The position numbers and the translations under genes are program-made. From CAZXVW01 sp964644025 (lineage in GTDB: Bacteria > Acidobacteriota > Terriglobia > Bryobacterales > Bryobacteraceae): a stretch of 13,394 nt of DNA. Below the pieces are notes generated by a model. That model had not been told where the DNA came from. It saw only the letters and a program-made list of their open reading frames with translations, and ran no database searches. Shown here one piece after another: positions 6,105 to 13,352 of this stretch (positions are counted from its first letter, which is position 1; the number at the start of each line of letters is the position of its first letter). The stretch lies in the NCBI GenBank assembly GCA_964644025.1, contig CAZXVW010000121.1, positions 1 to 13,394 on the forward strand. The letters run 5' to 3'.

Positions 6105-7073
6105 ATGAGTTCGCGGGAAGCAGTTGAGGCTTTGCCGGTTGCCATGGAGAAACTACGCAGCCTGGAGACCGCCCTGGGACAGGCGATTCGTGGCAAGCCG
6201 GAAGCCGTCCGTCTGTCTCTGGTATGTCTGCTGGCCAGGGGGCACTTACTGATTGAAGACGTGCCCGGGGTCGGCAAGACAACGCTCGGCCAGGCGCTGG
6301 CGCGCGCGGTGGATTGCAGTTTCCATCGCCTGCAGTTCACCAGCGACATGTTGCCGAGCGACGTGCTCGGCGTGACCGTCTACAACGCTCACACCCGCGA
6401 GTTCGAATTCAAACGAGGGCCCATCTTCACGAACTTCCTGCTGGCCGATGAGATCAACCGCACGACGCCGAAGACGCAGTCGGCGTTGCTGGAGGCGATG
6501 AACGAACTCCAGGTGACCATTGACGGACACTCGCACCCAATGGCCAGGCCGTTCATGGTGATCGCCACGCAGAACCCGGTTGAGCACCACGGCACCTACC
6601 CACTGCCGGAATCGCAGCTCGACCGGTTTCTGTTGCGCCTGCGCATCGGTTACCCGGACGCGGTCAGCGAACGCGAGATCCTTCGCGGCGCGCCGGCGCC
6701 GGCGGCCACCGCCATTAAGCCGGTGCTCTCAGGCGAAGACGTGGTCCGGCTCCAGGAGCGCGTGCCCACGGTCCGGGTGGAGGAGGCCCTGACGGATTAC
6801 ATGATGGCGGTGGTGGAGAAGACCCGGGCTCACGAGGCGCTTTCGCTCGGCGTCAGCCCGCGCGGCGCCCAGGCGCTGTTCCGGGCAGCGCAAGCACTGG
6901 CGCTGCTCGAGGGCCGCGACTTCGCCATTCCGGACGACGTCAAGCGGCTCGTCGTGCCGGTTTTCGCCCACCGCGTGGTCATCAACACCCGGATCGCCCT
7001 GACCCAGCGGGGCACCGACGCCGCCGACCGCATCCTGGAAGAGATACTGACTCTGGTTGACGTTCCGTTGTAA
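6105..7073 (+). CDS. MoxR-family AAA+ ATPase
   Basis: The 322-residue protein is a complete cytoplasmic MoxR ATPase, a chaperone-like AAA+ that usually helps activate or assemble partner proteins carrying von Willebrand A domains. Visible motifs are Walker A PGVGKTT (54-60, K58), Walker B FLLADE (111-116, D115-E116), sensor 1 ATQNP (154-158, N157), the arginine-finger segment LDRF (172-175, R174) and sensor 2 in SPRGAQAL (251-258, R253). Length and motif spacing are normal for the family. An in-frame stop upstream (6063) limits the gene to the ATG at 6105 or one at 6144; the first keeps a normal N-terminus. MoxR genes are usually followed by a DUF58/VWA gene, but here the next gene, 15 bases on, encodes a YchF-like ATPase. 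Family assignment is sure, and the partner unknown. Confidence 0.93.
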   Translation: MSSREAVEALPVAMEKLRSLETALGQAIRGKPEAVRLSLVCLLARGHLLIEDVPGVGKTTLGQALARAVDCSFHRLQFTSDMLPSDVLGVTVYNAHTREFEFKRGPIFTNFLLADEINRTTPKTQSALLEAMNELQVTIDGHSHPMARPFMVIATQNPVEHHGTYPLPESQLDRFLLRLRIGYPDAVSEREILRGAPAPAATAIKPVLSGEDVVRLQERVPTVRVEEALTDYMMAVVEKTRAHEALSLGVSPRGAQALFRAAQALALLEGRDFAIPDDVKRLVVPVFAHRVVINTRIALTQRGTDAADRILEEILTLVDVPL

Positions 7074-7088
7074 AGAAAGCTGCTTATC

Positions 7089-8162
7089 ATGAAAACTGCC
7101 ATTATCGGCTTACCGATGGTCGGCAAGACGTCGCTGTTTACCATCCTGACGGGTGTCCATGAGGCCACGCATATCGGCACGATGGAAGCGCGGCTCGGGG
7201 TGACCAAGGTGCCCGATGCACGGCTGGAGGCGCTGGCCGAGCTCTTTCAGCCCCGCAAGGTCACGCACGCCACGATGGAGTACCTCGACTTCCCGGCGAT
7301 TTCCAAGGAAGCGTTGCGCCAGCCGGGCTACATCGGCAGCATGCGCCTGGCCGACGCGCTGGCCCACGTGTTGCGGGTATTCGAGGATGACACGATCCCG
7401 CACGAACGCGGCTCTGTGGATCCGGTGCGCGACATGGAAGACGTTGAGACTGAGCTGATTCTCAGCGACCTGGTAGTCATCGAAAAGCGCCTGGAGCGGC
7501 TCGAAAAGGATCGCAAAAAGATCAAAGAACCGGAACTGGACCGGGAGTTCGAGCTTCTCCAGCAAGCGAAGGCCACGCTGGAGGATGACCAGCCGCTCCG
7601 CACACTCGAGCTCGATCCCCGCGATGAGAAACGCCTGCGCGGATTCGGCTTTCTTTCCCAGAAGCCGATCCTCTATGTCCTGAACCTCGGCGAATCCGAC
7701 GCCCCGCGGTTGCACGAGATTGAAGAGAAGTTTCGGGCGTCGCACACGGCGGGCCGGCGGGGGACGGAGGTGAGCGCCATCTGCGGCAAGATCGAAGCGG
7801 AACTGGCCGAGCTGGAACCGGAAGAAGCCAAGGAATACATGGCCAGCTACGGGCTGCCGGAGTCCGGCGTCGAGCGGCTCATCGCGGCGGGTTACTCGCT
7901 GCTGGGGCTGATGTCCTTCCTCACCGCCGGCGAAACCGAAGTGCGCGCCTGGACCATCCCCGTCGGGACGACGGCGCTCCGGGCGGCAGGAACGATCCAT
8001 ACCGACTTCGAAAAGCGATTCATCCGGGCCGAGGTGATCCACTGGAAGACGCTGGTAGAGGAAGGCGGTTACGCCGGGGCGCGCGAAAGGGGCCATCTCC
8101 GGCTTGAGGGTAAGGACTACGTTATACAAGACGGGGACGTACTCCTGATCCGGCACGGCTGA
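7089..8162 (+). CDS. Divergent YchF/Obg-like P-loop ATPase with C-terminal TGS domain
   Basis: The protein has 357 residues, close to the ~363 of YchF. The P-loop is GLPMVGKTS (7-15). A charged helical region (about 115-165) matches the family coiled-coil insert. NLGE at 199-202 takes the place of the G4 NKxD motif and matches the NxxE type that gives YchF ATP rather than GTP preference. The C-terminal TGS/DUF933 domain (about 270-355) is well kept, with FLTAGETEVRAWTI (277-290), IHTDFEKRFIRAEVI (303-317) and a final DGDVLLIR. Unlike canonical YchF, the G3 motif DxxG reads DFPA (67-70) and the long switch II segment after it is shortened and rewritten. YchF associates with ribosomes and stress responses; this looks like a divergent paralogue. 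It follows the MoxR gene by 15 bases and is probably cotranscribed. Its stop is four bases from the convergent Lnt stop. Confidence 0.85.
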   Translation: MKTAIIGLPMVGKTSLFTILTGVHEATHIGTMEARLGVTKVPDARLEALAELFQPRKVTHATMEYLDFPAISKEALRQPGYIGSMRLADALAHVLRVFEDDTIPHERGSVDPVRDMEDVETELILSDLVVIEKRLERLEKDRKKIKEPELDREFELLQQAKATLEDDQPLRTLELDPRDEKRLRGFGFLSQKPILYVLNLGESDAPRLHEIEEKFRASHTAGRRGTEVSAICGKIEAELAELEPEEAKEYMASYGLPESGVERLIAAGYSLLGLMSFLTAGETEVRAWTIPVGTTALRAAGTIHTDFEKRFIRAEVIHWKTLVEEGGYAGARERGHLRLEGKDYVIQDGDVLLIRHG

Positions 8163-8166
8163 TGAG

Positions 8167-9633
8167 CTACGGCCGGTAGACCGGCCACCACGCCGCCAGC
8201 GCGGTGGCCAGCCCAACAAGCAAACAAATCCAGGCGAACCAGTCGCCGTGCCGCGTGTAGAAGGTGGTCGAGCCTTCGTAGTTGTAATTCAGCCGCGCCG
8301 CCATCTGCGTGTCGGGCGGAAGCAATTCACGCAGCCGGCCCGCCGGATCGATGGCGGCGGTGATGCCGTTGTTGGTGGCGCGGATGAGCCAGCGCTGGTT
8401 CTCGGCCGCGCGCATGCGGGCGATCAGCAGATGCTGCCACCGGGCGGCGCTGCGGCCGAAGTATCCGTCGTTGGAAATATTGACCAGCAGCTCGGCCCCG
8501 CGCGCCGCGAAGCGGCGCACAAGGTGCGGAAAGACCGCTTCGTAACAGATAAATGTTCCCACGCGATGCTCTCCCACCGGCTCCAGCACGATGTCGTTTC
8601 CCGGAACGAAGTCTCCGGCTTCCTTCGTGATGCGGTTGACAAAGCTGAAAAAGCGCGGTACGAACTCGCCGAACGGCACCAGGTAGTTCTTGTCATAGCG
8701 CACCACCGGTTGGCCGGCGGGAGAAAGCAATTGCGCGGAGTTCAGGGGTGAGCCGTCGCTGGTGTAGGCGACGGTGCCGAACAGGAACCAGGTCCGGGCC
8801 AGCCGGGCAAGGCTGTTGGCGAGGTTGCGGAACCCCGCGTCGGAATCGTAGTAAAACGGCGCCGGCACTTCGGGCCATACAATCATTTGCGGTTTTGGCT
8901 CCGCGGCCGCCAGCGCGGATTCGGTCGAGAGAAAGGCCAGCCGGTCCAGCGTACGCTCCAGCGAAGTTTGCGACCATTGCTCATCTAAAGCGATGTTGGG
9001 CTGCATGACGACCAGGGACTCAGTACCTTTCGCCGCTTTCGGCAGCTCCGGCAGCAACAGCAAGCCGGGCAGCAGCGCCAGCCACAGCAGTTGCCTTCGG
9101 GGGCGCCTCATCGCGACCAGCGCCAGGGCGGCAGCCAGCATCGCGAAGACGAACGACAACCCGTAAACGCCCACCCACGGCGCCAGCCGGATGGGGATCG
9201 CCATGTCGATGCCGGCGTTGCCAAGCGCCAGCCAGGCAAACCCCAGGGGGCCGTGCGTTCGCTCGAGGCCGGCCCAGAGCGCGGCGACGGCGGGTATCGC
9301 CCAGGCCTTCTGCATCAGCCAGCCGGCCAGCAGCGTGAACACTGCCAGATGAGCCGCTTTGGCCAGGCAAAACAGTAGAAAGGTCGCCCAGGAAGCCGCC
9401 TCGCCCATGCCGCCGTGGTAGGAAAGAACAAACTGAATCCAGTAGCAGATGCCGAACCAGTACACGATGCCGGCGGCTTCGCCCCAAAGCAAGCGCCTCC
9501 AGGGGCTGGATTCCCGGGCCGCGGCGATGAGCAAGGGCGTGAGGGCAAACGGGGCCAGCCAGGCGAGGTCAAAGCGGGGAAAGGTCAGGATGAGCAGGAT
9601 CGCGGAGACGAGCGCCAGAGCCAGATTCCACAT
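8167..9633 (-). CDS. lnt: Apolipoprotein N-acyltransferase
   Basis: This inner-membrane enzyme transfers the third acyl chain onto the N-terminal cysteine of lipoproteins. The 488-residue protein has several N-terminal membrane helices (about 5-35, 50-72, 82-106, 110-122, 150-175, 181-195), a periplasmic nitrilase-like domain (about 205-445) and a final helix (465-482). The catalytic triad is E255 in VWPEVPAPF, K315 in RYDKNYLVPFGEF and C363 in FICYEAVFP. Supporting motifs are VNISNDGYFG (384-393) and RWLIRATNNG (414-423). The ATG at 9633 begins directly at the conserved first helix. An open frame continues 66 codons further upstream but gives an Arg/Ser/Trp-rich non-homologous translation that is the shadow of lipA. 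The start overlaps the end of lipA by 65 bases. It is the last gene of the operon. An exported lipoprotein is encoded in this same window. Confidence 0.95.
   Translation of the reverse strand: MWNLALALVSAILLILTFPRFDLAWLAPFALTPLLIAAARESSPWRRLLWGEAAGIVYWFGICYWIQFVLSYHGGMGEAASWATFLLFCLAKAAHLAVFTLLAGWLMQKAWAIPAVAALWAGLERTHGPLGFAWLALGNAGIDMAIPIRLAPWVGVYGLSFVFAMLAAALALVAMRRPRRQLLWLALLPGLLLLPELPKAAKGTESLVVMQPNIALDEQWSQTSLERTLDRLAFLSTESALAAAEPKPQMIVWPEVPAPFYYDSDAGFRNLANSLARLARTWFLFGTVAYTSDGSPLNSAQLLSPAGQPVVRYDKNYLVPFGEFVPRFFSFVNRITKEAGDFVPGNDIVLEPVGEHRVGTFICYEAVFPHLVRRFAARGAELLVNISNDGYFGRSAARWQHLLIARMRAAENQRWLIRATNNGITAAIDPAGRLRELLPPDTQMAARLNYNYEGSTTFYTRHGDWFAWICLLVGLATALAAWWPVYRP
8171..8186. repeat. 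Short perfect palindrome at the meeting point of two convergent genes
   Basis: GGCCGGT (8171-8177) and ACCGGCC (8180-8186) flank two bases, lying within the last codons of the Lnt gene and just after the YchF-like stop. It could pause or end transcription coming from either side, but there is no U-tract. Confidence 0.35.
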
Positions 9634-10561
9634 GAGGGAACTTAAGATTCTCCCACACCTGATCCGCCATGTAGGAACTGCGTACCAGCGGTCCGGCGAC
9701 CACCTCCCGAAACCCGAGCGACAGCGCGGAGTCACGATAGGCGGCGAACTGCTCCGGCCGCACGTATTCGACCACCGGCAGGTTCCGCCGCGACGGCCGC
9801 AGGTACTGCCCGATGGTAACCGCGGAAACACCGGCCTGGCGCAGATCCCGCAACACCGCCTCCACCTCCCCGGCTTGCTCTCCGAGGCCGACCATCAGGC
9901 CGGACTTGGTGATCAGGCCGGGCCGCTGCTGCTTCGCCAAGGCCAGCACGCGGAGCGACCGCTCGTAGCTGGCCTGGGGACGGACGCCGGGGTAAAGGCG
10001 CGGCACGGTTTCCACGTTGTGGTTGAACACATCCGGACCCGCTGCGAGCACGCGGCGCAGCGCCGCCCGGTCGCCGCAGAAGTCCGGCGTCAGCACCTCG
10101 ATGTGCGCCGCCGGCAGCGCGGCGCGCACCTGGCGGACGGTGGCAGCGAAATGAGCCGCGCCGCCATCGGGAAGGTCGTCCCGGTTCACGCTGGTGAGCA
10201 CCACGTAGCGCAGCTTCATCTTCGCCGCCATTTGCGCCACGTTTTCCGGTTCCCGCGCGTCAGGCGGAAGACCGCGGTGGCTCGGGGGCAGTTTCGGCAC
10301 CGAGCAAAAGCCGCAGCTTCGCGTGCACCGGTCGCCAAGAATCAGGAAAGCGGCGGTACCGCGATGAAAGCACTCATGGAGGTTAGGGCACCGGGCGGAC
10401 TCGCAGATCGTATGCAAGGCATACCGGCGGAGCTCCGCTTTCAGCCTGGTAACGGATTCGTGATGGGCGCTGCTTTTCCGAAGCCAGGAGGGCAGCCGCG
10501 GAGCTGCGGGCCGGGTTGGTCTGGCCCCAGCACCGGCCGAGGCTGGCGTTTCAGGCGGCAT
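9569..10561 (-). CDS. lipA: Lipoyl synthase
   Basis: LipA is a radical-SAM enzyme that inserts two sulfurs into octanoyl chains on lipoate-dependent complexes such as pyruvate dehydrogenase. The 330-residue protein shows the auxiliary [4Fe-4S] ligands C53, C58 and C64 (CESARCPNLHEC), the radical-SAM cluster C79, C83, C86 (CTRSCGFC), TSVNRDDLPDGGA (123-135), EVLTPDF (155-161), FNHNVETVPRLY (179-190) and the terminal RSSY (294-297) whose serine contacts the auxiliary cluster. The canonical LPSWLRK start of the family is at 23-29. About 33 residues extend beyond RSSY, longer than usual, and their last part overlaps lnt. The start lies four bases after the stop of the SPOR gene with no clear ribosome binding site, suggesting translational re-initiation. 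No lipB gene is in the window. Confidence 0.96.
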   Translation of the reverse strand: MPPETPASAGAGARPTRPAAPRLPSWLRKSSAHHESVTRLKAELRRYALHTICESARCPNLHECFHRGTAAFLILGDRCTRSCGFCSVPKLPPSHRGLPPDAREPENVAQMAAKMKLRYVVLTSVNRDDLPDGGAAHFAATVRQVRAALPAAHIEVLTPDFCGDRAALRRVLAAGPDVFNHNVETVPRLYPGVRPQASYERSLRVLALAKQQRPGLITKSGLMVGLGEQAGEVEAVLRDLRQAGVSAVTIGQYLRPSRRNLPVVEYVRPEQFAAYRDSALSLGFREVVAGPLVRSSYMADQVWENLKFPHVESGSGARLRDPAHPDLSPL

Positions 10562-10565
10562 CCAT

Positions 10566-11189
10566 TCAATATTGTCGCCGAAACGGTTTGAACCCAGCGG
10601 CCTCCAGGCGCGCCTTGGTCCTGGTCAGCTCCTCGGAGCCAGCGAGCGGCCCCACCAGGACGCGGTACAGCTCCGGCCGGCCTGGCACCGGCGCCAGCCG
10701 TCCCTTGAATCCGCGCTTGCCGAGGACATTCAGCAGGAGCTGGGCCTCGTCCCGGGAGGTAGCGGCTACCTGCCAGAAGATCTGCCCCGGGGGCGGTTCA
10801 GAGATTCCGCCGGCGGCGGCAGGGGGCCGAGTGGGCACGGGTGCCGGCTCAGCGGCAGGCTTGGGAGGAGGAGCCGGTCTCTTGGCTGTCTCGGCCGGAG
10901 GCGGCGCAGGTTTCCGAGCGGGTTGCGTGACTGCTTTCGGAGGCGCGACGGTTGGCCCGGGCGCAGTCGCCGCCGGCGAAGAGGTCCCCTCGCCGGGCGC
11001 CGGCTCGACCACCAGCGGCTGGCCGGGCGCCATGGCCATCCTCGCCGCAGCCTCCTGAGAGGAGTTTCGTCCCACGATGTAGCCCATGGTGAAGAAAACC
11101 CCCAGCAGGACTACCACAATAAAAAAGACACTGAGCAACTGCTTGTTACCCAGCACCAGCTCGAAATCACCCTCGTCGTTCCTAGCCAT
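10566..11189 (-). CDS. Membrane-anchored SPOR-domain protein
   Basis: The 207-residue protein has a short charged cytoplasmic N-terminus (MARNDEGDFELVLGNKQL), one membrane helix at about 19-40, a Pro/Ala-rich, low-complexity periplasmic linker (about 53-135) and a C-terminal SPOR domain (about 136-205; FWQVAATSRDEAQLLLNVL, then YRVLVGPLAG and the final KARLEAAGFKPF). SPOR domains bind peptidoglycan stripped of stem peptides at division sites, so the protein probably localises to the septum. The layout resembles FtsN or DedD without their other regions. It lies 33 bases after the slipin gene and four bases before lipA. No strong ribosome binding site is visible. The architecture is well supported, and a septal role is family-based inference. 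Confidence 0.88.
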   Translation of the reverse strand: MARNDEGDFELVLGNKQLLSVFFIVVVLLGVFFTMGYIVGRNSSQEAAARMAMAPGQPLVVEPAPGEGTSSPAATAPGPTVAPPKAVTQPARKPAPPPAETAKRPAPPPKPAAEPAPVPTRPPAAAGGISEPPPGQIFWQVAATSRDEAQLLLNVLGKRGFKGRLAPVPGRPELYRVLVGPLAGSEELTRTKARLEAAGFKPFRRQY

Positions 11190-11222
11190 CTGTGCGCCGA
11201 CTCGTCAGAATCCTGTCCTACT

Positions 11223-12041
11223 CTACTCTCCCTTAGCTTCGTCAGGTTGCGCAATTTCTTTAGGTTGGGAGGGAGACTGTTTTTGAACTATGCCTTCCAT
11301 GATGTGCTTCAGCGAAGAGAACACATCCACCGGAATCGGGAAGAGAATGGTCGTGCTTCTCTCCGAGCCGATTTCAACCAGCGTCTGCAGGTAACGAAGC
11401 TGGATCGCCGCCGGCTGGGTCTGCAGCAACGCGGCCGCCTGCGTCAGCTTCTCCGCGGCGCTGAATTCGCCGGCCGCATGGATAATCTTGGCGCGGCGCT
11501 CGCGCTCAGCCTCGGCCTGCCTGGCGATGGCCCGGATCATCATGTCCGGCAGGTCCACCGTCTTCACTTCCACCATGGTCACCTTTACGCCCCAGGGATC
11601 GGTGTGCCTGTCGAGTACGGTCTGCAGCCGGACATTCAGTTTTTCGCGCTGGGACAGCAGTTCGTCCAGCTCCGCCTCGCCCAGGACGCTGCGCAGCGTC
11701 GTCTGGGCCAATTGCGAGGTGGCGTAAAGGTAATCCCGGACCTCAAGCACGGCCTTCTGCGGATCGATGACACGGAAATAGACCACCGCGTTGACCTTGA
11801 CCGTGACATTGTCACGGGTGACCAGGTCCTGCGTGGGTACATCCATGGTTTCGACCCGGAGAGGAACCCGCACCATACGGTCAATCGGGGCGAAGACCAG
11901 AATGATGCCCGGCCCTTTCGGCTGGGAAAGAACACGACCGAGACGGAAGATGACCGCCCGCTCATATTCGGCCAGGATCTTGATGGCCGACAACACGTAA
12001 AGGATCACGATCACCACCGCGATCATCGGAATGTCAAACAT
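11223..12041 (-). CDS. Slipin (stomatin-like SPFH-domain membrane protein)
   Basis: The 272-residue protein begins with a membrane segment (about 5-21) and continues into an SPFH/band-7 domain: AEYERAVIFRLGRV (24-37), GPGIILVFAPIDRMVRV (43-59), QDLVTRDNVTVKVNAVVYFRV (71-91, read as consecutive family blocks), LAQTTLRSVLGEAELDELLS (111-130) and DLPDMMIRAIARQAEAERER (163-182), followed by a helical tail. The C-terminal hydrophobic stretch STTILFPIPVDVF (229-241) corresponds to the region of archaeal p-stomatin cut by the partner NfeD protease. Slipins form oligomeric membrane-organising rings. The start overlaps the stop of the NfeD gene by eight bases and has a strong GGAAGGAG ribosome binding site, the classical NfeD-slipin arrangement. 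Confidence 0.95.
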   Translation of the reverse strand: MFDIPMIAVVIVILYVLSAIKILAEYERAVIFRLGRVLSQPKGPGIILVFAPIDRMVRVPLRVETMDVPTQDLVTRDNVTVKVNAVVYFRVIDPQKAVLEVRDYLYATSQLAQTTLRSVLGEAELDELLSQREKLNVRLQTVLDRHTDPWGVKVTMVEVKTVDLPDMMIRAIARQAEAERERRAKIIHAAGEFSAAEKLTQAAALLQTQPAAIQLRYLQTLVEIGSERSTTILFPIPVDVFSSLKHIMEGIVQKQSPSQPKEIAQPDEAKGE

Positions 12042-13326
12042 GGGATTCTCCTTCCTTGGCAGCGACCGGCTCGACTTTCAGCGTCAGCCCGTCGACCTTA
12101 ATGACCCGTACCCGGGTGCCGGCTTCCACTGGCTGGGTGGCTTCGGCGTCCCAGAATTCTCCGTGAATGAATACCGTCCCGTGGGGTTCCAGCGCCGTAT
12201 GCGCTTTGCCCGTTTCTCCCACCATGCCCGCTGTGCCCGTGACCACCTTACTGTGCCGCGCCCGGATGATCAGCGTCAGCAAGAACATCGTGATCAGGGC
12301 AAACGGTAGCGTTACTCCGAGCGCCGTGCCGAGATGGATTCTCAGCTCCGGGGGCCCTTGCACCAGCAACAATGCTCCCAACACCATGGAAACCGCGCCT
12401 CCGATGCCGAGGATACCATGCGAGGCAAACTTCGCCTCCAGGATAAACAGCGCCACGGCCAGCACCAGCAGCCCCGCTCCCATCCAGTTGATAGGTAGAA
12501 CCGAGAGCGCCGACAGCCCCAGCAGCACCATGATGCCGCCGGCCACGCCGGGTACAATCAGGCCGGGAGAGGAGAACTCGATGTAAACGCCCAGGGCTCC
12601 GACAATCAGGATGACGAAGGCAATGTTGGGATCGGCGATGGCCGACATGAAGCGTTCGCGCAGCGTCTGCTGGTATTCGGTGACGACCGGAGCCTTGAGC
12701 GAAAGCTTCTGCCGGACGCCGCTGAAGCGGACAATCTCCCGGCCGTCGAGCTTCTCGAACAGCTCCTGCTCGCTGGCGGCGACGATCTCAATGAGATTGT
12801 TCTCCAGGGCTTCGCTTTCAGTGAACGCCTTCGCCTCCAGTACCGCCTTTTCGGCCAGTTCACTGTTGCGGCCACGTTTCTGGGCGATCGAGCGCAGTGC
12901 GGCTGAGGCATCGCTCTCGGCCTTCCGCCGCAGAACCGGGTCCATTTGCTGCCCCATCAGGATGGGGGATGCCGCGCCGGTGCGCGTGCCGGGGGCCATT
13001 GCGGCCACATCGCCGGCTTCAAGGATAAAGAAGCCGGCCGAAGCGGCCCGCCCGCCGCTCGGAGTTACATAGGTGACCACCGGGATGGGAGAAGCCACAA
13101 TCTTTTCGATAATCTCCCGGGTGGCCTCCAGCAGCCCGCCCGGAGTGTTCAGCCGCACCAGCACCAGATCGGCTCCCTCGGTGTCTGCCTGCGCCAGCGC
13201 GTGGTCGATGATTTCGACGGTGATGGGGTGGACCACGCCATCGACATCGACGGCCATTACGCGGGACTGAGCCCCGGCTGTCCCCGTAACCGACAGAAGT
13301 GCAATGGCTAACAAAATATGCCGCAA
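12034..13326 (-). CDS. NfeD-family membrane-bound ClpP-like serine protease
   Basis: The 430-residue protein has a signal peptide (about 1-19, cleavage near TGAGAQ), a ClpP/SppA-like protease domain (about 22-215), membrane helices (about 235-256, 262-279, 283-297, 304-324, 336-355) and a cytoplasmic-side NfeD OB-fold domain (about 362-422). The Ser-Lys dyad fits the archaeal 1510-N protease: S96 in RAASAGFF and K135 in RRKAESDA, the latter before the conserved SIAQKRGRN (146-154). The oxyanion strand VRLNTPGGLLEATREI is at 57-72. Full-length NfeD proteases cleave the hydrophobic C-terminal region of the neighbouring slipin in membrane quality control. Translation appears to start at a TTG (13326): an in-frame stop lies four codons upstream and no ATG or GTG fits the signal peptide. 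It is the first gene of the five-gene unit. Confidence 0.93.
   Translation of the reverse strand: MRHILLAIALLSVTGTAGAQSRVMAVDVDGVVHPITVEIIDHALAQADTEGADLVLVRLNTPGGLLEATREIIEKIVASPIPVVTYVTPSGGRAASAGFFILEAGDVAAMAPGTRTGAASPILMGQQMDPVLRRKAESDASAALRSIAQKRGRNSELAEKAVLEAKAFTESEALENNLIEIVAASEQELFEKLDGREIVRFSGVRQKLSLKAPVVTEYQQTLRERFMSAIADPNIAFVILIVGALGVYIEFSSPGLIVPGVAGGIMVLLGLSALSVLPINWMGAGLLVLAVALFILEAKFASHGILGIGGAVSMVLGALLLVQGPPELRIHLGTALGVTLPFALITMFLLTLIIRARHSKVVTGTAGMVGETGKAHTALEPHGTVFIHGEFWDAEATQPVEAGTRVRVIKVDGLTLKVEPVAAKEGESHV
12048..12055 (-). promoter_or_regulatory. Ribosome binding site of the slipin gene, inside the end of the NfeD gene
   Basis: The minus strand reads GGAAGGAG, six bases before the ATG at 12041. 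It fixes the start and supports coupled expression with the protease gene. Confidence 0.7.
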
Positions 13327-13343
13327 GGCTTTTCTCTATCCCA

Positions 13344-13352
13344 ACTATAGCA
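13344..13352 (-). promoter_or_regulatory. Extended -10 promoter of the NfeD-slipin-SPOR-lipA-lnt unit
   Basis: The minus strand reads TGC followed directly by TATAGT, an extended -10 element; the -35 position is weak (TGGCGT or CTGGCG). An A-rich stretch further upstream (13374-13391) could act as an UP element. The start near 13337 would leave only about 11 bases before the TTG start codon. Confidence 0.5.

Noticed and set aside
7110..8219. Long minus-strand open frame opposite the YchF-like gene
   Set aside because: It is the antisense shadow of a gene with a P-loop and TGS domain, and would overlap the end of Lnt on the same strand.
9634..9831. A 66-codon N-terminal extension of Lnt
   Set aside because: The translation is rich in Arg, Ser, Trp and Cys with no membrane character and is the shadow of the lipA coding sequence. 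The conserved first helix starts at the ATG at 9633.
10779..11031. Tandem repeat in the Pro/Ala-rich linker of the SPOR protein
   Set aside because: The composition is biased (PAPPP-like runs) but no regular repeat unit is kept. It is an ordinary low-complexity periplasmic linker.
10572..12101. Long plus-strand open frame opposite the SPOR and slipin genes
   Set aside because: It spans two well-supported genes and their spacer. Its translation is His/Arg/Gly-rich with no family features.
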